Shown here piece after piece: positions 53,647-63,640 of a stretch of 64,000 nucleotides of DNA; within the stretch, counting starts at the first letter, position 1, and each line of letters opens with the position of its first letter. Position numbers and translations under genes: made by a program. The stretch comes from Kappaphycus alvarezii (taxonomy: Eukaryota > Rhodophyta > Florideophyceae > Gigartinales > Solieriaceae): NCBI GenBank assembly GCA_002205965.3, contig NADL03000212.1, positions 28,353 to 92,352 of the forward strand, written 5' to 3'. The notes under the pieces are model-generated. The model saw only the letters and a list, made by a program, of their open reading frames with translations, was not told the DNA's origin and did not search any database.

Positions 53647-53742
53647 GTAAGTTAAAATATCTATTAGATTTGACGTTCTGTTGGATTGCTAGCAGAGAAT
53701 AACCTTTTGTTTTTTACTCTGATTCTTTTGAATAACGCTCAG
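53647..53742 (+). other. Putative 96-nt leader intron that creates the start codon
   Basis: The donor is ccgacA/GTAAGT and the acceptor gctCAG/TGCCG, preceded by a pyrimidine-rich stretch and a gaataac branch-like motif. Joining the exons gives A+TG = ATG in front of CCGAAAAACAAG, the frame of the zinc-finger protein. The unspliced frame has no ATG near its beginning. Copy 2 keeps both splice sites (59714..59805, 92 nt) despite internal indels. Confidence 0.6.
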
Positions 53743-54325
53743 TGCCGAAAAACAAGACTTACAGGGACCGCCCCTCGTCGCCGGACGAGTACAACACAGA
53801 AGACTTACAATTGTTCTTCGTCGAAAATTGTCAGGAGCTGACGAAGTTTGAGTTTGGAGTTGAGCCAAGAACACCCACCAGAATCGTGGTGGAGGAACTA
53901 AGGACACCAAGACCCTCCACCTTCCGCCTTCCGGTCGCTTTATCTCCACTCGCTCTACTGCCGATTCCAAGAAGGCCCGCAGTCCCTCGCTCCAAGCCCT
54001 TGAAGCCTAAGAAGACCCTACCTATTCTTCCTGACGCGGCTTCGATCGTCATCCAGAGAAACGCCAACCACCGCATTCGTAAGAAGACCAAGAAGGCCTC
54101 TACTGACCAAGGACCCTCGATCTTCGCCCTTCCACTGCCGTCACTGCCAAGTCACCTGCACAGGTCGGGTGCAGTATCAAGAGCACCTTCGATTCCGCAA
54201 GCACCAGCACTGCACCGATAAGACAAGGCACGTTTGCAATATTTGCAAGATAGAAGTTCCGAGCAAGGCAGACCTTGAGCGCCACCGTCTTGGCCGCCGT
54301 CATCGAGAGATTGCCCGTCAGTAGT
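53743..54325 (+). pseudogene. C2H2 zinc-finger leader protein of Gypsy C (one frameshift)
   Basis: The N-terminal half is MPKNKTYRDRPSSPDEYNTE, a Pro/Arg-rich middle, and ILPDAASIVIQR...NHRIRKK. After a frameshift near 54100 two fingers follow: FHCRHCQVTCTGRVQYQEHL-RFRKH and HVCNICKIEVPSKADLERHR-LGRRH. Both have C-x2-C-x12-H-x5-H spacing, the U1/matrin-like type often linked to RNA binding. The frame stops at 54325, before gag. The relic at 2822..3690 and copy 2 carry the same protein. Its role is unknown; RNA packaging or chromatin targeting are possible. Confidence 0.72.
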
Positions 54326-54559
54326 TAAAATTTGAATAAATTTAGGGAAGAGAAGCAAGAAAAACTTCAAAAGTTGCTTTCTCAACCGACTTCGTTTGTG
54401 CTGTGTTCAACCTCCCGCTGTGGCTACCTTACGAACTCGCTTTCCCCAGTTCCTTGCAGTAGGACTTGTAAGTCCGTATTTGCAACCAGGTTCTAGACAG
54501 GAAAACAACCGTTCGGTAAAGCATCGGAAGGAGGGCTACTATAGCACACCCAACGTGGC

Positions 54560-54567
54560 TGACGTCA
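54560..54567 (+). promoter_or_regulatory. Conserved TGACGTCA palindrome
   Basis: This bZIP-type (CRE-like) octamer, followed by a second ACGTCA 9 bp later, is conserved in copy 2 (60606..60613) and in the old relic (3670..3677) although the surrounding sequence has diverged. It could be a regulatory site or the base of an RNA hairpin. Confidence 0.45.
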
Positions 54568-54604
54568 AACCCTTACGTCAGAGTAAATCAACTTTCCCAA
54601 GTTA

Positions 54605-54673
54605 TCGACTGGGATTCGAACTCGAGACCGCTCACTGGTGTTTTGATGGTCTAGCCAACTCGGCCACCGTGCA
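54605..54673 (-). tRNA. Antisense tRNA-like block in Gypsy C leader (pseudo-tRNA)
   Basis: On the minus strand GTGGCCGAGTTGGC matches a pol III A box and GAGTTCGAATCCC a B box, with about 30 nt between. The acceptor arms do not pair, so it is not a functional tRNA. It lies between the conserved ACGTCAGAG block and gag, like the different tRNA-like sequence at 3725..3797. Copy 2 has it at about 60651..60719. Confidence 0.5.
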
Positions 54674-54767
54674 GACCGATTTTAACTCGTCAAACTGGAA
54701 ACATTTTATTTAAAGGAAAAAAAACCAAAACCACACGTGTGACTCTTTCGACCAAGAGGAAAAGACA

Positions 54768-55911
54768 ATGGAAACTTCGGGCATTGCCGTAGAGTCTCTG
54801 GCACAAGCTGTAAGCGAACTTCAACGCCAGCTGTCAGAGGCTCATAACCAGATCTCCGCACAACAGAACCAGCTCAATAACGCTGCTCCCCAAGGTGGGA
54901 GCTCTCGAGAATGAGCTGTCTCTCGTCAGGATCAATGCCGGTAGCTCAAATGGTCAAAACGAAACCAAGGACGCCCCTAAGAAGAATAAACCGGGATCAT
55001 TCATCGGAAAAGGGTCTGTCGGGAGCTGGTGTGTGCAAATGCAGAATTATCTTGGTGAAGCAGATGGGCAGGCTACCATAAACATTGCACTAAGCTATCT
55101 CTCTGGAAATGCCCATGAGTGGTGGATGGTACATTCCAAGAGCGCCGCGGGGCAGGAGATTAAAACATGGAAGGAACTGAAGACTGCCCTTCTCAATCGC
55201 TTTGAGACGATAAACAAGGAAAAAATCGCCCGAGACAATCTGGCTCGCTGGAAACAAGTTAAAGAAGTTTCTGCGTTCAATGAAAATTTTAACAAAATAT
55301 TGTTGGATATACCAGACATAGGAGTCAAAGATCAGATTGACCGCTATTCACGCGGCCTGAAACCGTACATTTGGAAAGCTTTATGCACAAAAGAATACTC
55401 TAAGCTTTCTGATTTAATGGCAGATGCGGAAAGAATTGAGGCTGCTTACAGGCGTTCAGGGCCATTAAGTAACAACAAATCGGGGACAAAGTCGCTGAAC
55501 GGAAGTTCAAGTATTGGAAATAGTTCTCCAGTGTCCATGGAAATTGGGAACGTGGAAATGAAACCGGGTGCAGAGTCCTCAAATGTTAACTTACCGAAAT
55601 TGGATCAAGCAGAACGTGAGAGATGCATTCGTGAAGGCCTCTGCTTGAGATGCAGACAGAGAGGGCACATAGCAAAAAACTGGCCAAAAAGCCCGAGGGA
55701 ACTGATTGAAGGTCCTCAATCAGTTCTAGATAACAGAAATCTTATTGGGTCAACAATAAGATCCCAGGAAGCATTTAGGGGAACAAAAACCCCAACTTTC
55801 CAACGAAATCATAGAGGACTTCTTATTGTAAACGGAGTCATTTCCAATGGACCAGCAAAAACTCTAATCGACCCAGGTGGTGAGATCAATTTCCTCAGTG
55901 AACTATTCTGA
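54768..55911 (+). pseudogene. gag: Gag of Gypsy C copy 1 (one frameshift)
   Basis: ATG at 54768 (METSGIAVESLAQAVSELQR) starts a coiled-coil region. An extra C near 54890 shifts the frame; from 54895 the rest is open: KPGSFIGKGSVGSWCVQMQN, SYLSGNAHEWWMVHSKSA, FETINKEKIARDNLARWKQV and a knuckle CLRCRQRGHIAKNW. In the knuckle the last Cys (present as TGC in copy 2) is Trp. The frame ends ALIDPGGEINFLSELF-like (TLIDPGGEINFLSELF), the start of the protease, at a TGA conserved in copy 2. Confidence 0.88.
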
Positions 55912-56328
55912 GATTACCATAAGATTAAAACAAGAGAATCGGCAGGGCTTGCCGAAATGGCGAACGGTGTTAACCAGAAGTTGAGAGAAACAGCCGGTCC
56001 GACAATCGTCCAAATAAAGAACTACACAGAGCCACTGTACTTCGCCAAGAGCCCTTTTAAGATATATGATGCAATCCTAGGAAAGGAATGGTGTGGAGCC
56101 CATAGAGCAATTATCGACTCTTCAAGCAATCAAGTTTCTTTCAACTACAAGGATGAAAAATACTCCGTCACTGCCAATGAAATGACAAAGCACCCTTTCG
56201 TTTCTGCAAACTCAGTACTTACCGACTTGGAGAAAAAATGTACCACTTATGCTGTGCTAATCCGACCAGTAGACTCAAGGACAAATGTTCCAGATTCTTA
56301 CCCAGAAGATATATCCAAGGTGCACTGA
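55912..56328 (+). pseudogene. Protease region of Gypsy C copy 1
   Basis: After the TGA the frame continues with LAEMANGVNQKLRETAGPTI and FKIYDAILGKEWCGAHRAII, typical of the second half of a Gypsy retropepsin. The active-site triplet upstream reads D-P-G where D-S/T-G is expected, in both copies. The frame passes into RT by overlap at 56238..56328 in another frame. Confidence 0.75.
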
Positions 56329-57670
56329 AAACGTATACAGACGTTTTCCCAGAAAAACTTCCGAAGGGCCTTCCTCCGAAGCGAAAGTATGATTTCACGA
56401 TCGAATTGGAAAAAGATGCTAAGCCACAGAAAAGAGGTCTTTACAAACTTTCAGGAAACGAAATGATGGAGCTTCGTAAACAAGTAGATGATCTACTGGA
56501 GAGTAAATTCATTAGACCAAGCAAAAGCCCCTGGGGAGCGCCAATACTCTTTGTAACGAAAAAGGACAGCGGTTTGCGGAAGTGTGTGGACTACAGAGCA
56601 CTTAATAGGCTTACTGTAAAAAAAAGCTACCCCCTACCGCGAATCGATGATATCTTTGATCGACTCAAGGGAGCCAGGTACTTCTCGAAAATAGATCTGA
56701 GAATGGGTTACCATCAGATCAGACTGGAGGAATATTCCATCCCTCTCACAGCGTTTCGAACCAGATATGGACATTTTGAATTTCTAGTACTACCATTTGG
56801 ATTGACCAACGCACCAGCAACTTTTATGAATCTCATGAACGACATATTCAAAGATGTCCTGGATGTATTCGTTATCGTTTATTTAGATGACATTCTTATC
56901 TTCAGTAAGACATGGAAAGAACATTTAGAACACATTTCTTTTGTTTTAGAGATTCTTAGGAAGGAGAATCTGTTTGCAAAATTGTCAAAATGTGTCTTCT
57001 GTGTTAAAGAAGTCGAGTATCTTGGACATGTAATCTGTCAAGAAGGAATTGCTGTGGACCCCAACAAGATAAAGGCAGTCATGGAATGGCCCTCACCAAA
57101 GAACAAGCAACAGCTTCAGTCATTCTTAGGACTCGTCAACTATTACAGAAGATTCATAAGAGGATGCTCATTGGTTGCTAAACCTCTTACAGAGCTTACG
57201 AAGAACGTCTCATTTCTGTGAACATACTCAGGACAAATCATTCCAGACCTGAAGAAATCGTTATACAGTGCCCCAGTACTTACAACTTTTGACTTTGAAC
57301 TTCCAATATATGTTACTACAGACGCCTCTCAGTACGCAATTGGAGCTGTACTGGAACAGAGGGATCCAAAATCCAGAAGACCATTGCCTTTGTCTAGGAC
57401 TTTGAATGATGCTGAGCAACATTATGCTCATGAGAGAGAGCTTTGGCTATTGTAGAGTGCTTGAAATGGTGGAGAGCATACCTACACGGAAACTTTTTCA
57501 GTTCATTCGATCACTACCTATTAAGATACCTCGAGACCCAGGACAATCTGTCGCAAGACAGTAGGTGGTTGGAAAGATTAGCGAACTTTGATTTCAAATT
57601 ATACCCATCTCTGGGAAATCAAACATTGTTCGCAGATGCCCTCAGACCCCAGAATGCACCATCACCAACA
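56329..57670 (+). pseudogene. Reverse transcriptase and RNase H of Gypsy C copy 1
   Basis: RT is open to 57221: [70 protein letters not shown] with the catalytic DD, and [15 protein letters not shown]. RNase H follows in shifted frames: VTTDASQYAIGAVLEQ, NDAEQHYAHEREL, DHYLLRYLETQDNLS and RWLERLANFDFKLYPSLGNQ. The breaks are one-base indels, for example near 57220. Confidence 0.92.
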
Positions 57671-59137
57671 TCGAAACAGAGAACTACTTCAGAAATAACA
57701 AAGCATAACCTAGAATTCACAATCTATCAGTACTTTTCGAGAGTTCTGAGAAAAGATCTGGAAAGATTACAGGCTAGAGAAAACCTGCAAGACCAATACA
57801 AGATCCAAAGCACCTTTCGAAAAAAGGGTTGCTTTTACTAAGGAACGGAAAGATTTGCGTACCAGAAGGAAAATTTAAAGTCAAGTTATTACATGACTAC
57901 CATTCTACTCCGAATACTGGACATTTGGGAATTTCAAAAACAATCAATAGAATATCACCGAAGTTTTACTGGAAAAATCTTCGTACAGATGTACTTTGAT
58001 ACGGTCGTTCTTGCCACTGCCGAAGATAAACCATCAATCAGAACCGCAGGTCTTTTAACCTCTTGATCCACCGAAAACCAAATGGACTCACATAACGATG
58101 GACTTTATTACACCACTTCCAAGGTCAAAGGAAGGAAACAATGGAATCTTAACAGTCGTTGACAGATTATCAAAGATGATCAGAATTACACCAACCAAGC
58201 CAAAATATATGCTCTTCAACTGCCAGCTGTTCAAGGACCACATCTACAGAAACCACGGAATTCCAACGAATATCATTTGTGATAGAATTGCTATTTTTAT
58301 GAGCAATTTGGAAGAGTCTGTTCCACCTTCTGGGTACCAAGATATCCCCTTCTTCAGCGTATCACCCACAAACAGATGGACAATCTGAGATTATGAACAG
58401 AAAGATCGAAGAAATGATTCGTTCTTTTGCTAGCTTCGACAAGTCGGATTGGGACAATACTTGGTAGACTTCGAAGTTGCTTACAACTCATCTTAATGCC
58501 ACTACAACATTCTCTCCGTTCTTCCTCAGTTATGGAATTCACCCTAAAACTGTCCCTTTGCATATACTCTCCGCACACAACCCTGCCGCGGCACAGTTAC
58601 TCAAAAACATGCAAGGATCACTGAAAAAAGCCCAAGAACAAATCAAAAAATCAAATGAATCCAATGCCTTGTATGTCAACAGAAGTAGAAGACCCTCTTC
58701 TTATAAAGTTGGTGAAAAAGTCTGGTTGTCCACAAAAACCTAGCTCTTGAAGATGGTGCAGGATCTCGAAAACTGAACCCGAAGTATTGTGGGCCATTCA
58801 AATATGAGGAATAAACGGAGTTACGTACCGTTTAATTCTTTCCCAGCCAATGATCGATAGAGGAATTCACAATGCTTTCCATGGTAGTCTCCTTAAGCCG
58901 TTCTTTGAAGATGAGTTTGATCGAAAAACTCCGTCGCCACCACCTATACAGGTTCCAGACGGACAAGAAGAATACCATGTCGAAACCATTCTCAGTTACA
59001 AGAAACAACACGGAAATACCAAATGTCTCATTAAATAAAAAGGATATGCAGACCACGAGAACTCATGGCTATCAGAGAAGTACTCAAAAATTGAAGATCT
59101 GCTACACAGATACAAGAATCGGGGCGATTCTTCTTCG
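57671..59137 (+). pseudogene. Integrase and chromodomain of Gypsy C copy 1
   Basis: The zinc-binding part is near 57880 (LLHDYHSTPNTGHLGISKTI). The core is at 58098..58580: MDFITPLPRSKEGNNGILTV, IICDRIAIFMSNLEE, then in another frame HPQTDGQSEIMNRKIEEMIR. The GPY-like part is followed by IHNAFHGSLLKPFFEDE (58850..). A chromodomain is split by a stop: EEYHVETILSYKKQHGNTKC-LIK, stop, then KGYADHENSW, LSEKYSKIEDLLHRYKNRG. Chromodomains of this class guide integration to marked chromatin. Several frames are needed, so the copy is inactive as read. Confidence 0.88.
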
Positions 59138-59138
59138 T

Positions 59139-59150
59139 AGGGGGGAGTGA
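59139..59150 (+). promoter_or_regulatory. Polypurine tract at the Gypsy C unit junction
   Basis: AGGGGGGAGTGA lies immediately before TGCAACGATTG, the LTR start, as expected for plus-strand priming. Confidence 0.7.
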
Positions 59151-59713
59151 TGCAACGATTGTGCCCCCAAATCCACTAAGACAATACTGAAAGTATCCCG
59201 CCGGTAACCGTTACCAAGATTTACACTGTACCAAGACATCAGTGCAACTTGTGAACTACACCCAGACACCGGTATAAACACAAGACCCATACCACTCCGT
59301 GCCAAGCCAATCACATGAGGCCATTGTGCGATCTCGCCTGGTTCTCGAAACTTTCCCACCTCACCAATCAGCAATTCTTTATGTCTTCTTGCCTATTGGA
59401 CTAATGGAACTTTGCCATGATGTTTTCTGCTGTCGATCTCCCTGATAGTTTCTACGTGAACCTTCAAAACCTTTTACTTTCATGCGTTTAGGGCCGTTCT
59501 TCTAGAACATCTCTGAGTTTAGCATCGTCTGCCTACAATTTACTATTGCCGTCGTTGAGTACTTTTTCTATATAAACCTGGTCTGAAGCTCCGGCCTGTT
59601 TACCGGAAGCATCAACCAACAGTTCAACCATCGATTACCTTGTGTGCGCCAAACCCCCACATTGGTAGCATCGCAATTCGCTTATCAGCACTGCGAGTTC
59701 TTCCAATCCGACA

Positions 59714-59805
59714 GTAAGTTAAAATATCTATTAGATTTGACGTTCTGGATTGCTAGCAGAGACTAACCTTTTGTTTTACTCTGATTCTTTTTGAATAACG
59801 CTCAG
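59714..59805 (+). other. Putative leader intron, copy 2
   Basis: GTAAGT...CAG, 92 nt, in the same context (ccgacA/ and /TGCCGAAAAAC) as the 96-nt intron of copy 1. Confidence 0.55.
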
Positions 59806-60378
59806 TGCCGAAAAACAAGACTTACAGGGACCGGCCCTCGTCGCCGGACGAGTACAACACAGAAGACTTACAATCGTTCTTCGTCGAAAATTGTCAGGAG
59901 CTGACGAAGTTTGAGTTTGGAGTGAGCCAAGAACACCCACCAGAATCGTGGTGGAGGAACTAAGGACACCAAGACCCTCCACTTCCGCCTTCCGGTCGCT
60001 TTATCTCCACTCGCTCTACGCCGATCCAAGAAGGCCGCAGTCCCTCGCTCCAAGCCCTTGAAGCCTAAGAAGACCCTACCTATTCTCCTGACGCGGCTTC
60101 ATCGTCATCCAGAGAAACGCCAACCACCGCATTCGTAAGAAGGCCAGAAGGCCTCTACTGACCAAGAACTCTCGCTCTTCTCCCTTCCACTGCCGTCACT
60201 GCCAAGTCACCTGCACAGGTATGGTGCAGTATCAGAGCACCTTCGATTCCGCAAGCACCAGCACTGCACCGATAAGACAAGGCACGTTTGCAATATTTGC
60301 AAATAGAAGTCCAAGCAAGGCAGACCTTGAGCGCCACCGTCTTGGCCGCCGTCATCGAGAGACTGCCCGTCAGTAGTT
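59806..60378 (+). pseudogene. C2H2 zinc-finger leader protein, copy 2
   Basis: It has the same protein with several frameshifts. TKNSRSSPFHCRHCQVTCTG shows how the finger region joins the upstream frame, and HVCNICK and DLERHRLGRRHR remain. Confidence 0.65.
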
Positions 60379-60810
60379 AAAATTTGAATAAATTTAGGGA
60401 AGAGAAGCAAGAAAAACTCAAAAGTTGCTTTCTCAACCGACTTCGTTTGTGCTGTGTTCAACCTCCCGCTGTGGCTACCTTACGAACTCGCTTTCCCCAG
60501 TTCCTTGCAGTAGGACTTGTAAGTCCGTATGCCAGGTTCTAGACAGGAAAACAACCGTTCGGTAAAGCATCGGAAGGAGGGCTACTATAGCACACCCAAC
60601 GTGGCTGACGTCAAACCCTTACGTCAGAGTAAATCAACTTTCCCAAGTTATCGACTGGGATTCGAACTCGAGACCTCTCACTGGTGTTTTGCTGGTCTAG
60701 CCAACTCGGCCACCGTGCAGACCGATTTTACTCGTCAATTTGAAACATTTTATTTAAAGGAAAAAAAAACCAAAACACACGTGTGACTCTTTCGACCATA
60801 GGAAAAGACA

Positions 60811-61925
60811 ATGGAAACTTCGGGCATTGCCGTAGAGTCTCTGGCACAAGCTGTAAGCGAACTTCAACGCCAGCTGTCAGAGGCTCATAACCAGATCTCC
60901 GCACAACAGAACCAGCTCAATAACGCTGCTCCCAAGGTGGGAGCTCTCGAGAATGAGCTGTCTCTCGTCAGGATCAATGCCGGTAGCTCAAATGGTCAAA
61001 ACGAAACCAAGGACGCCCCTAAGAAGAATAAACCGGGATCATTCATCGGAAAAGGGTCGTCGGGAGCTGGTGTGTGCAATGCAGAATTATCTTGGTGAAG
61101 CAGATGGCAGGCTACCATGAACATTGCACTAAGCTATCTCTCTGGAAATGCCCATGAGTGGTGGATGGTACATTCAAGAGCGCCGCGGGGCAGGAGATTC
61201 AAACATGGAAGGAACTGAAACTGCCCTTCTCAATCGCTTTGAGACGTTAAACAAGGAAAAAATCGCCCGAGACAAGCTGGCTCGCTGGAAACAAGTTAAA
61301 GAAGTTCTGCGTTCAATGAAATTTTAACAAATATTGTTGGATATACCAGACATAGGAGTCAAAGATCAGATTGACGCCTATTCACGCGGCCTGAAACCGT
61401 ACATTTGGAAAGCTTTATGCACAAAAGAATACTCTAAGCTTTCTGATTTAATGGCAGATGCGGAAAGAATTGAGCTGCTTACAGGCGTTCAGGGCCGTTA
61501 GGTAACAACAAATCGGACAAAATCGCTGGAAGTTCAAGTATTGGAAATAGTCTCCAGTGCCATGAAAGGGAACGTGGAAATGAAACCGGGTACAGTCCTC
61601 AAATGTTAACTTACCGAAATTGGATCAAGCAGAACGTGAGAGATGCATACGTGAAGGCCTCTGCTTGAGATGCAGACAGAGAGGGCACATTAGCAAAAAA
61701 CTGCCCAAAAGCCCGAGGAACTGACTGAAGGTCCTCAATCAGTTCTAGATGACAGAAATCTTATTGTTTCAACAATAGATCCCAGGAAGCATTTAGGGGA
61801 ACAAAACCCCAACTTTCCAACGAAATCATAGAGGACTTCTTATTGTAAAGGAGTCATTTCCAATGGACCAGCAAAAATCTAATCGACCCAGGTGGTGAGA
61901 TCAATTTCCTCAGTGAACTGTTCTG
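60811..61925 (+). pseudogene. gag: Gag of Gypsy C copy 2
   Basis: The first 90 codons are in frame (METSGIAVESLAQAVSELQR through KVGALENELSLVRINAGSSN), showing the frame that copy 1 lost. Later parts are broken by many deletions. The knuckle region keeps CLRCRQRGH and a TGC Cys codon. Confidence 0.82.
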
Positions 61926-63640
61926 AGATTACCATAAGATTAAAACAAGAGAATCAGCAGAGCTTGCCGAAATGGCGAACGGTGTTAACCAGAAGTTGAG
62001 AGAAACAGCCGGTCCGCAATCGTCCAAATAAAGAACTACACAGAGCCACTGTACTTCGCCGTGAGCCCTCAAGATATATGATGCAATCCTAGGAAAGGAA
62101 TGGTGTGGAGCCCATAGAGCAATTATCGACTCTTCAAGCAATCAAGTTTCTTTCAACTACAAGGATGAAAATACTCCGTCACTGCCAATGAAATGACAAA
62201 GCACCCTTTCGTTTCTGCAAACTCAGTACTTACCGATTTGGAGAAAAAATGCCACTTATGCTGTGCTAATTCCGACCACTAGACTCAAACAAATGTTCCA
62301 GATTCTTACCCAGAAGATATTCAAGGTGTACTGAAAAGTATACAGACGTTTTCCCGGAAAAACTTCCGAAGGGCCTTCCTCCGAAGCGAAAGTATGATTT
62401 CACGATCGAATTGGAAAAAGATGCTAAGCCACAGAAAAGAGGTCTTTACAAACTTTCAGGAAAGAAATGATGGAGCTTCGTAAACAACTAAGATGATCTA
62501 CTGGAGAGTAAATTCATTAGACCAAGCAAAAGCCCCTGGGGAGCGCCAATACTCTTTGTAACGAAAAAGGACAGCGGTTTGCGTAGTGTGTGGATTACAG
62601 AGCACTTAATAGGCTTACTGTAAAAAAAAGCTACCCCCTACCGCGAATCGATGATATCTTTGATCGACTAAGGGAGCCAAGGTACTTCTCGAAAATAGAT
62701 CTGAGGAATGGGTTACCATCAGATCAGACTGGAGGAATATTCAATCCCTCTCACAGCGTTTCGAACCAGATATGGACATTTTGAATTTCTAGTACTACCT
62801 TTTGGATTGACCAACGCACCAGCAACTTTTATGAATCTCATGAACGACATATTCAAAGATGTCCTGGATGTATTCGTTATCGTTTATTTAGATGACATTC
62901 TTATCTTCAGTAAGACATGGAAAGAACATTTAGAACACATTTCTTTTGTTTTAGAGATTCTTAGGAAGGAGAATCTGTTTGCAAAATTGTCAAAATGTGT
63001 CTTCTGTGTTAAAGAAGTCGAGTATCTTGGACATGTAATCTGTCAAGAAAGGAATTGCTGTGGACCCCAACAAGACAAAGGCAGTCATGGAATGGCCCTC
63101 ACCAAAGAACAAGAAACAGCTTCAGTCATTCTTAGGGCTCGTCAACTACTACAGAAGATTCATAAGAGGTTGTTCATTGGTTGCTAAACCTCTTACAGAG
63201 CTTACGAAGAACGTCTCATTTCTGTGAACAAATACTCAGGACGAATCATTCCAGACCCTGAAGAAATCGTTATACAGTGCCCCAGTACTTACAACTTTTG
63301 ACTTTGAACTTCCAATATATGTTACTACAGACGCCTCTCAGTACGCAATTGGAGCTGTACTGGAACAGAGGGATCCAAAATCCAGAATACTGATTGCCTT
63401 TACGTCTAGGACTTTGAATGATGCTGAGCAACATTATGTTGCTCATGAGAGAGCGCTTTTGGCTATTGTAGAGTGCTTGAAATGGTGGAGAGCACACCTA
63501 CACGGAAACCTTTTCATAGTTCATTCCGACCACTACCTATTAAGATACCTCGATACCCAGGACAATCTGTCGCAGAGGACAAGTCAGGTGGCTGGAAAGA
63601 TTAGCGAACTTTGATTTCAAGATTATACCCATCTCTGGGA
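61926..63640 (+). pseudogene. Protease, RT and RNase H of Gypsy C copy 2
   Basis: RT fragments lie at 62590..62784 and 62708..63187 ([35 protein letters not shown]). RNase H is at 63300..63614, where AHERALLAIVECLKWWRAHL and VHSDHYLLRYLDTQDNLS are better preserved than in copy 1. Confidence 0.88.

Larger units (their letters stand above)
53079..59150 (+). mobile_element. Gypsy C copy 1: chromodomain Ty3/Gypsy element (6072-bp unit)
   Basis: The unit starts TGCAACGATTGTGCCCCCAA and ends with a polypurine tract GGGGGGAGTGA (59140..59150), after which the same sequence starts again (59151). The order is LTR/leader with a C2H2 frame, antisense tRNA-like block, gag, protease, RT, RNase H, integrase, chromodomain. 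Because the next unit follows directly, the LTR end cannot be fixed from the repeat itself, and no TSD can be tested. A TATA box (TATATAA, 53501..53507) marks the LTR promoter. Confidence 0.9.
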
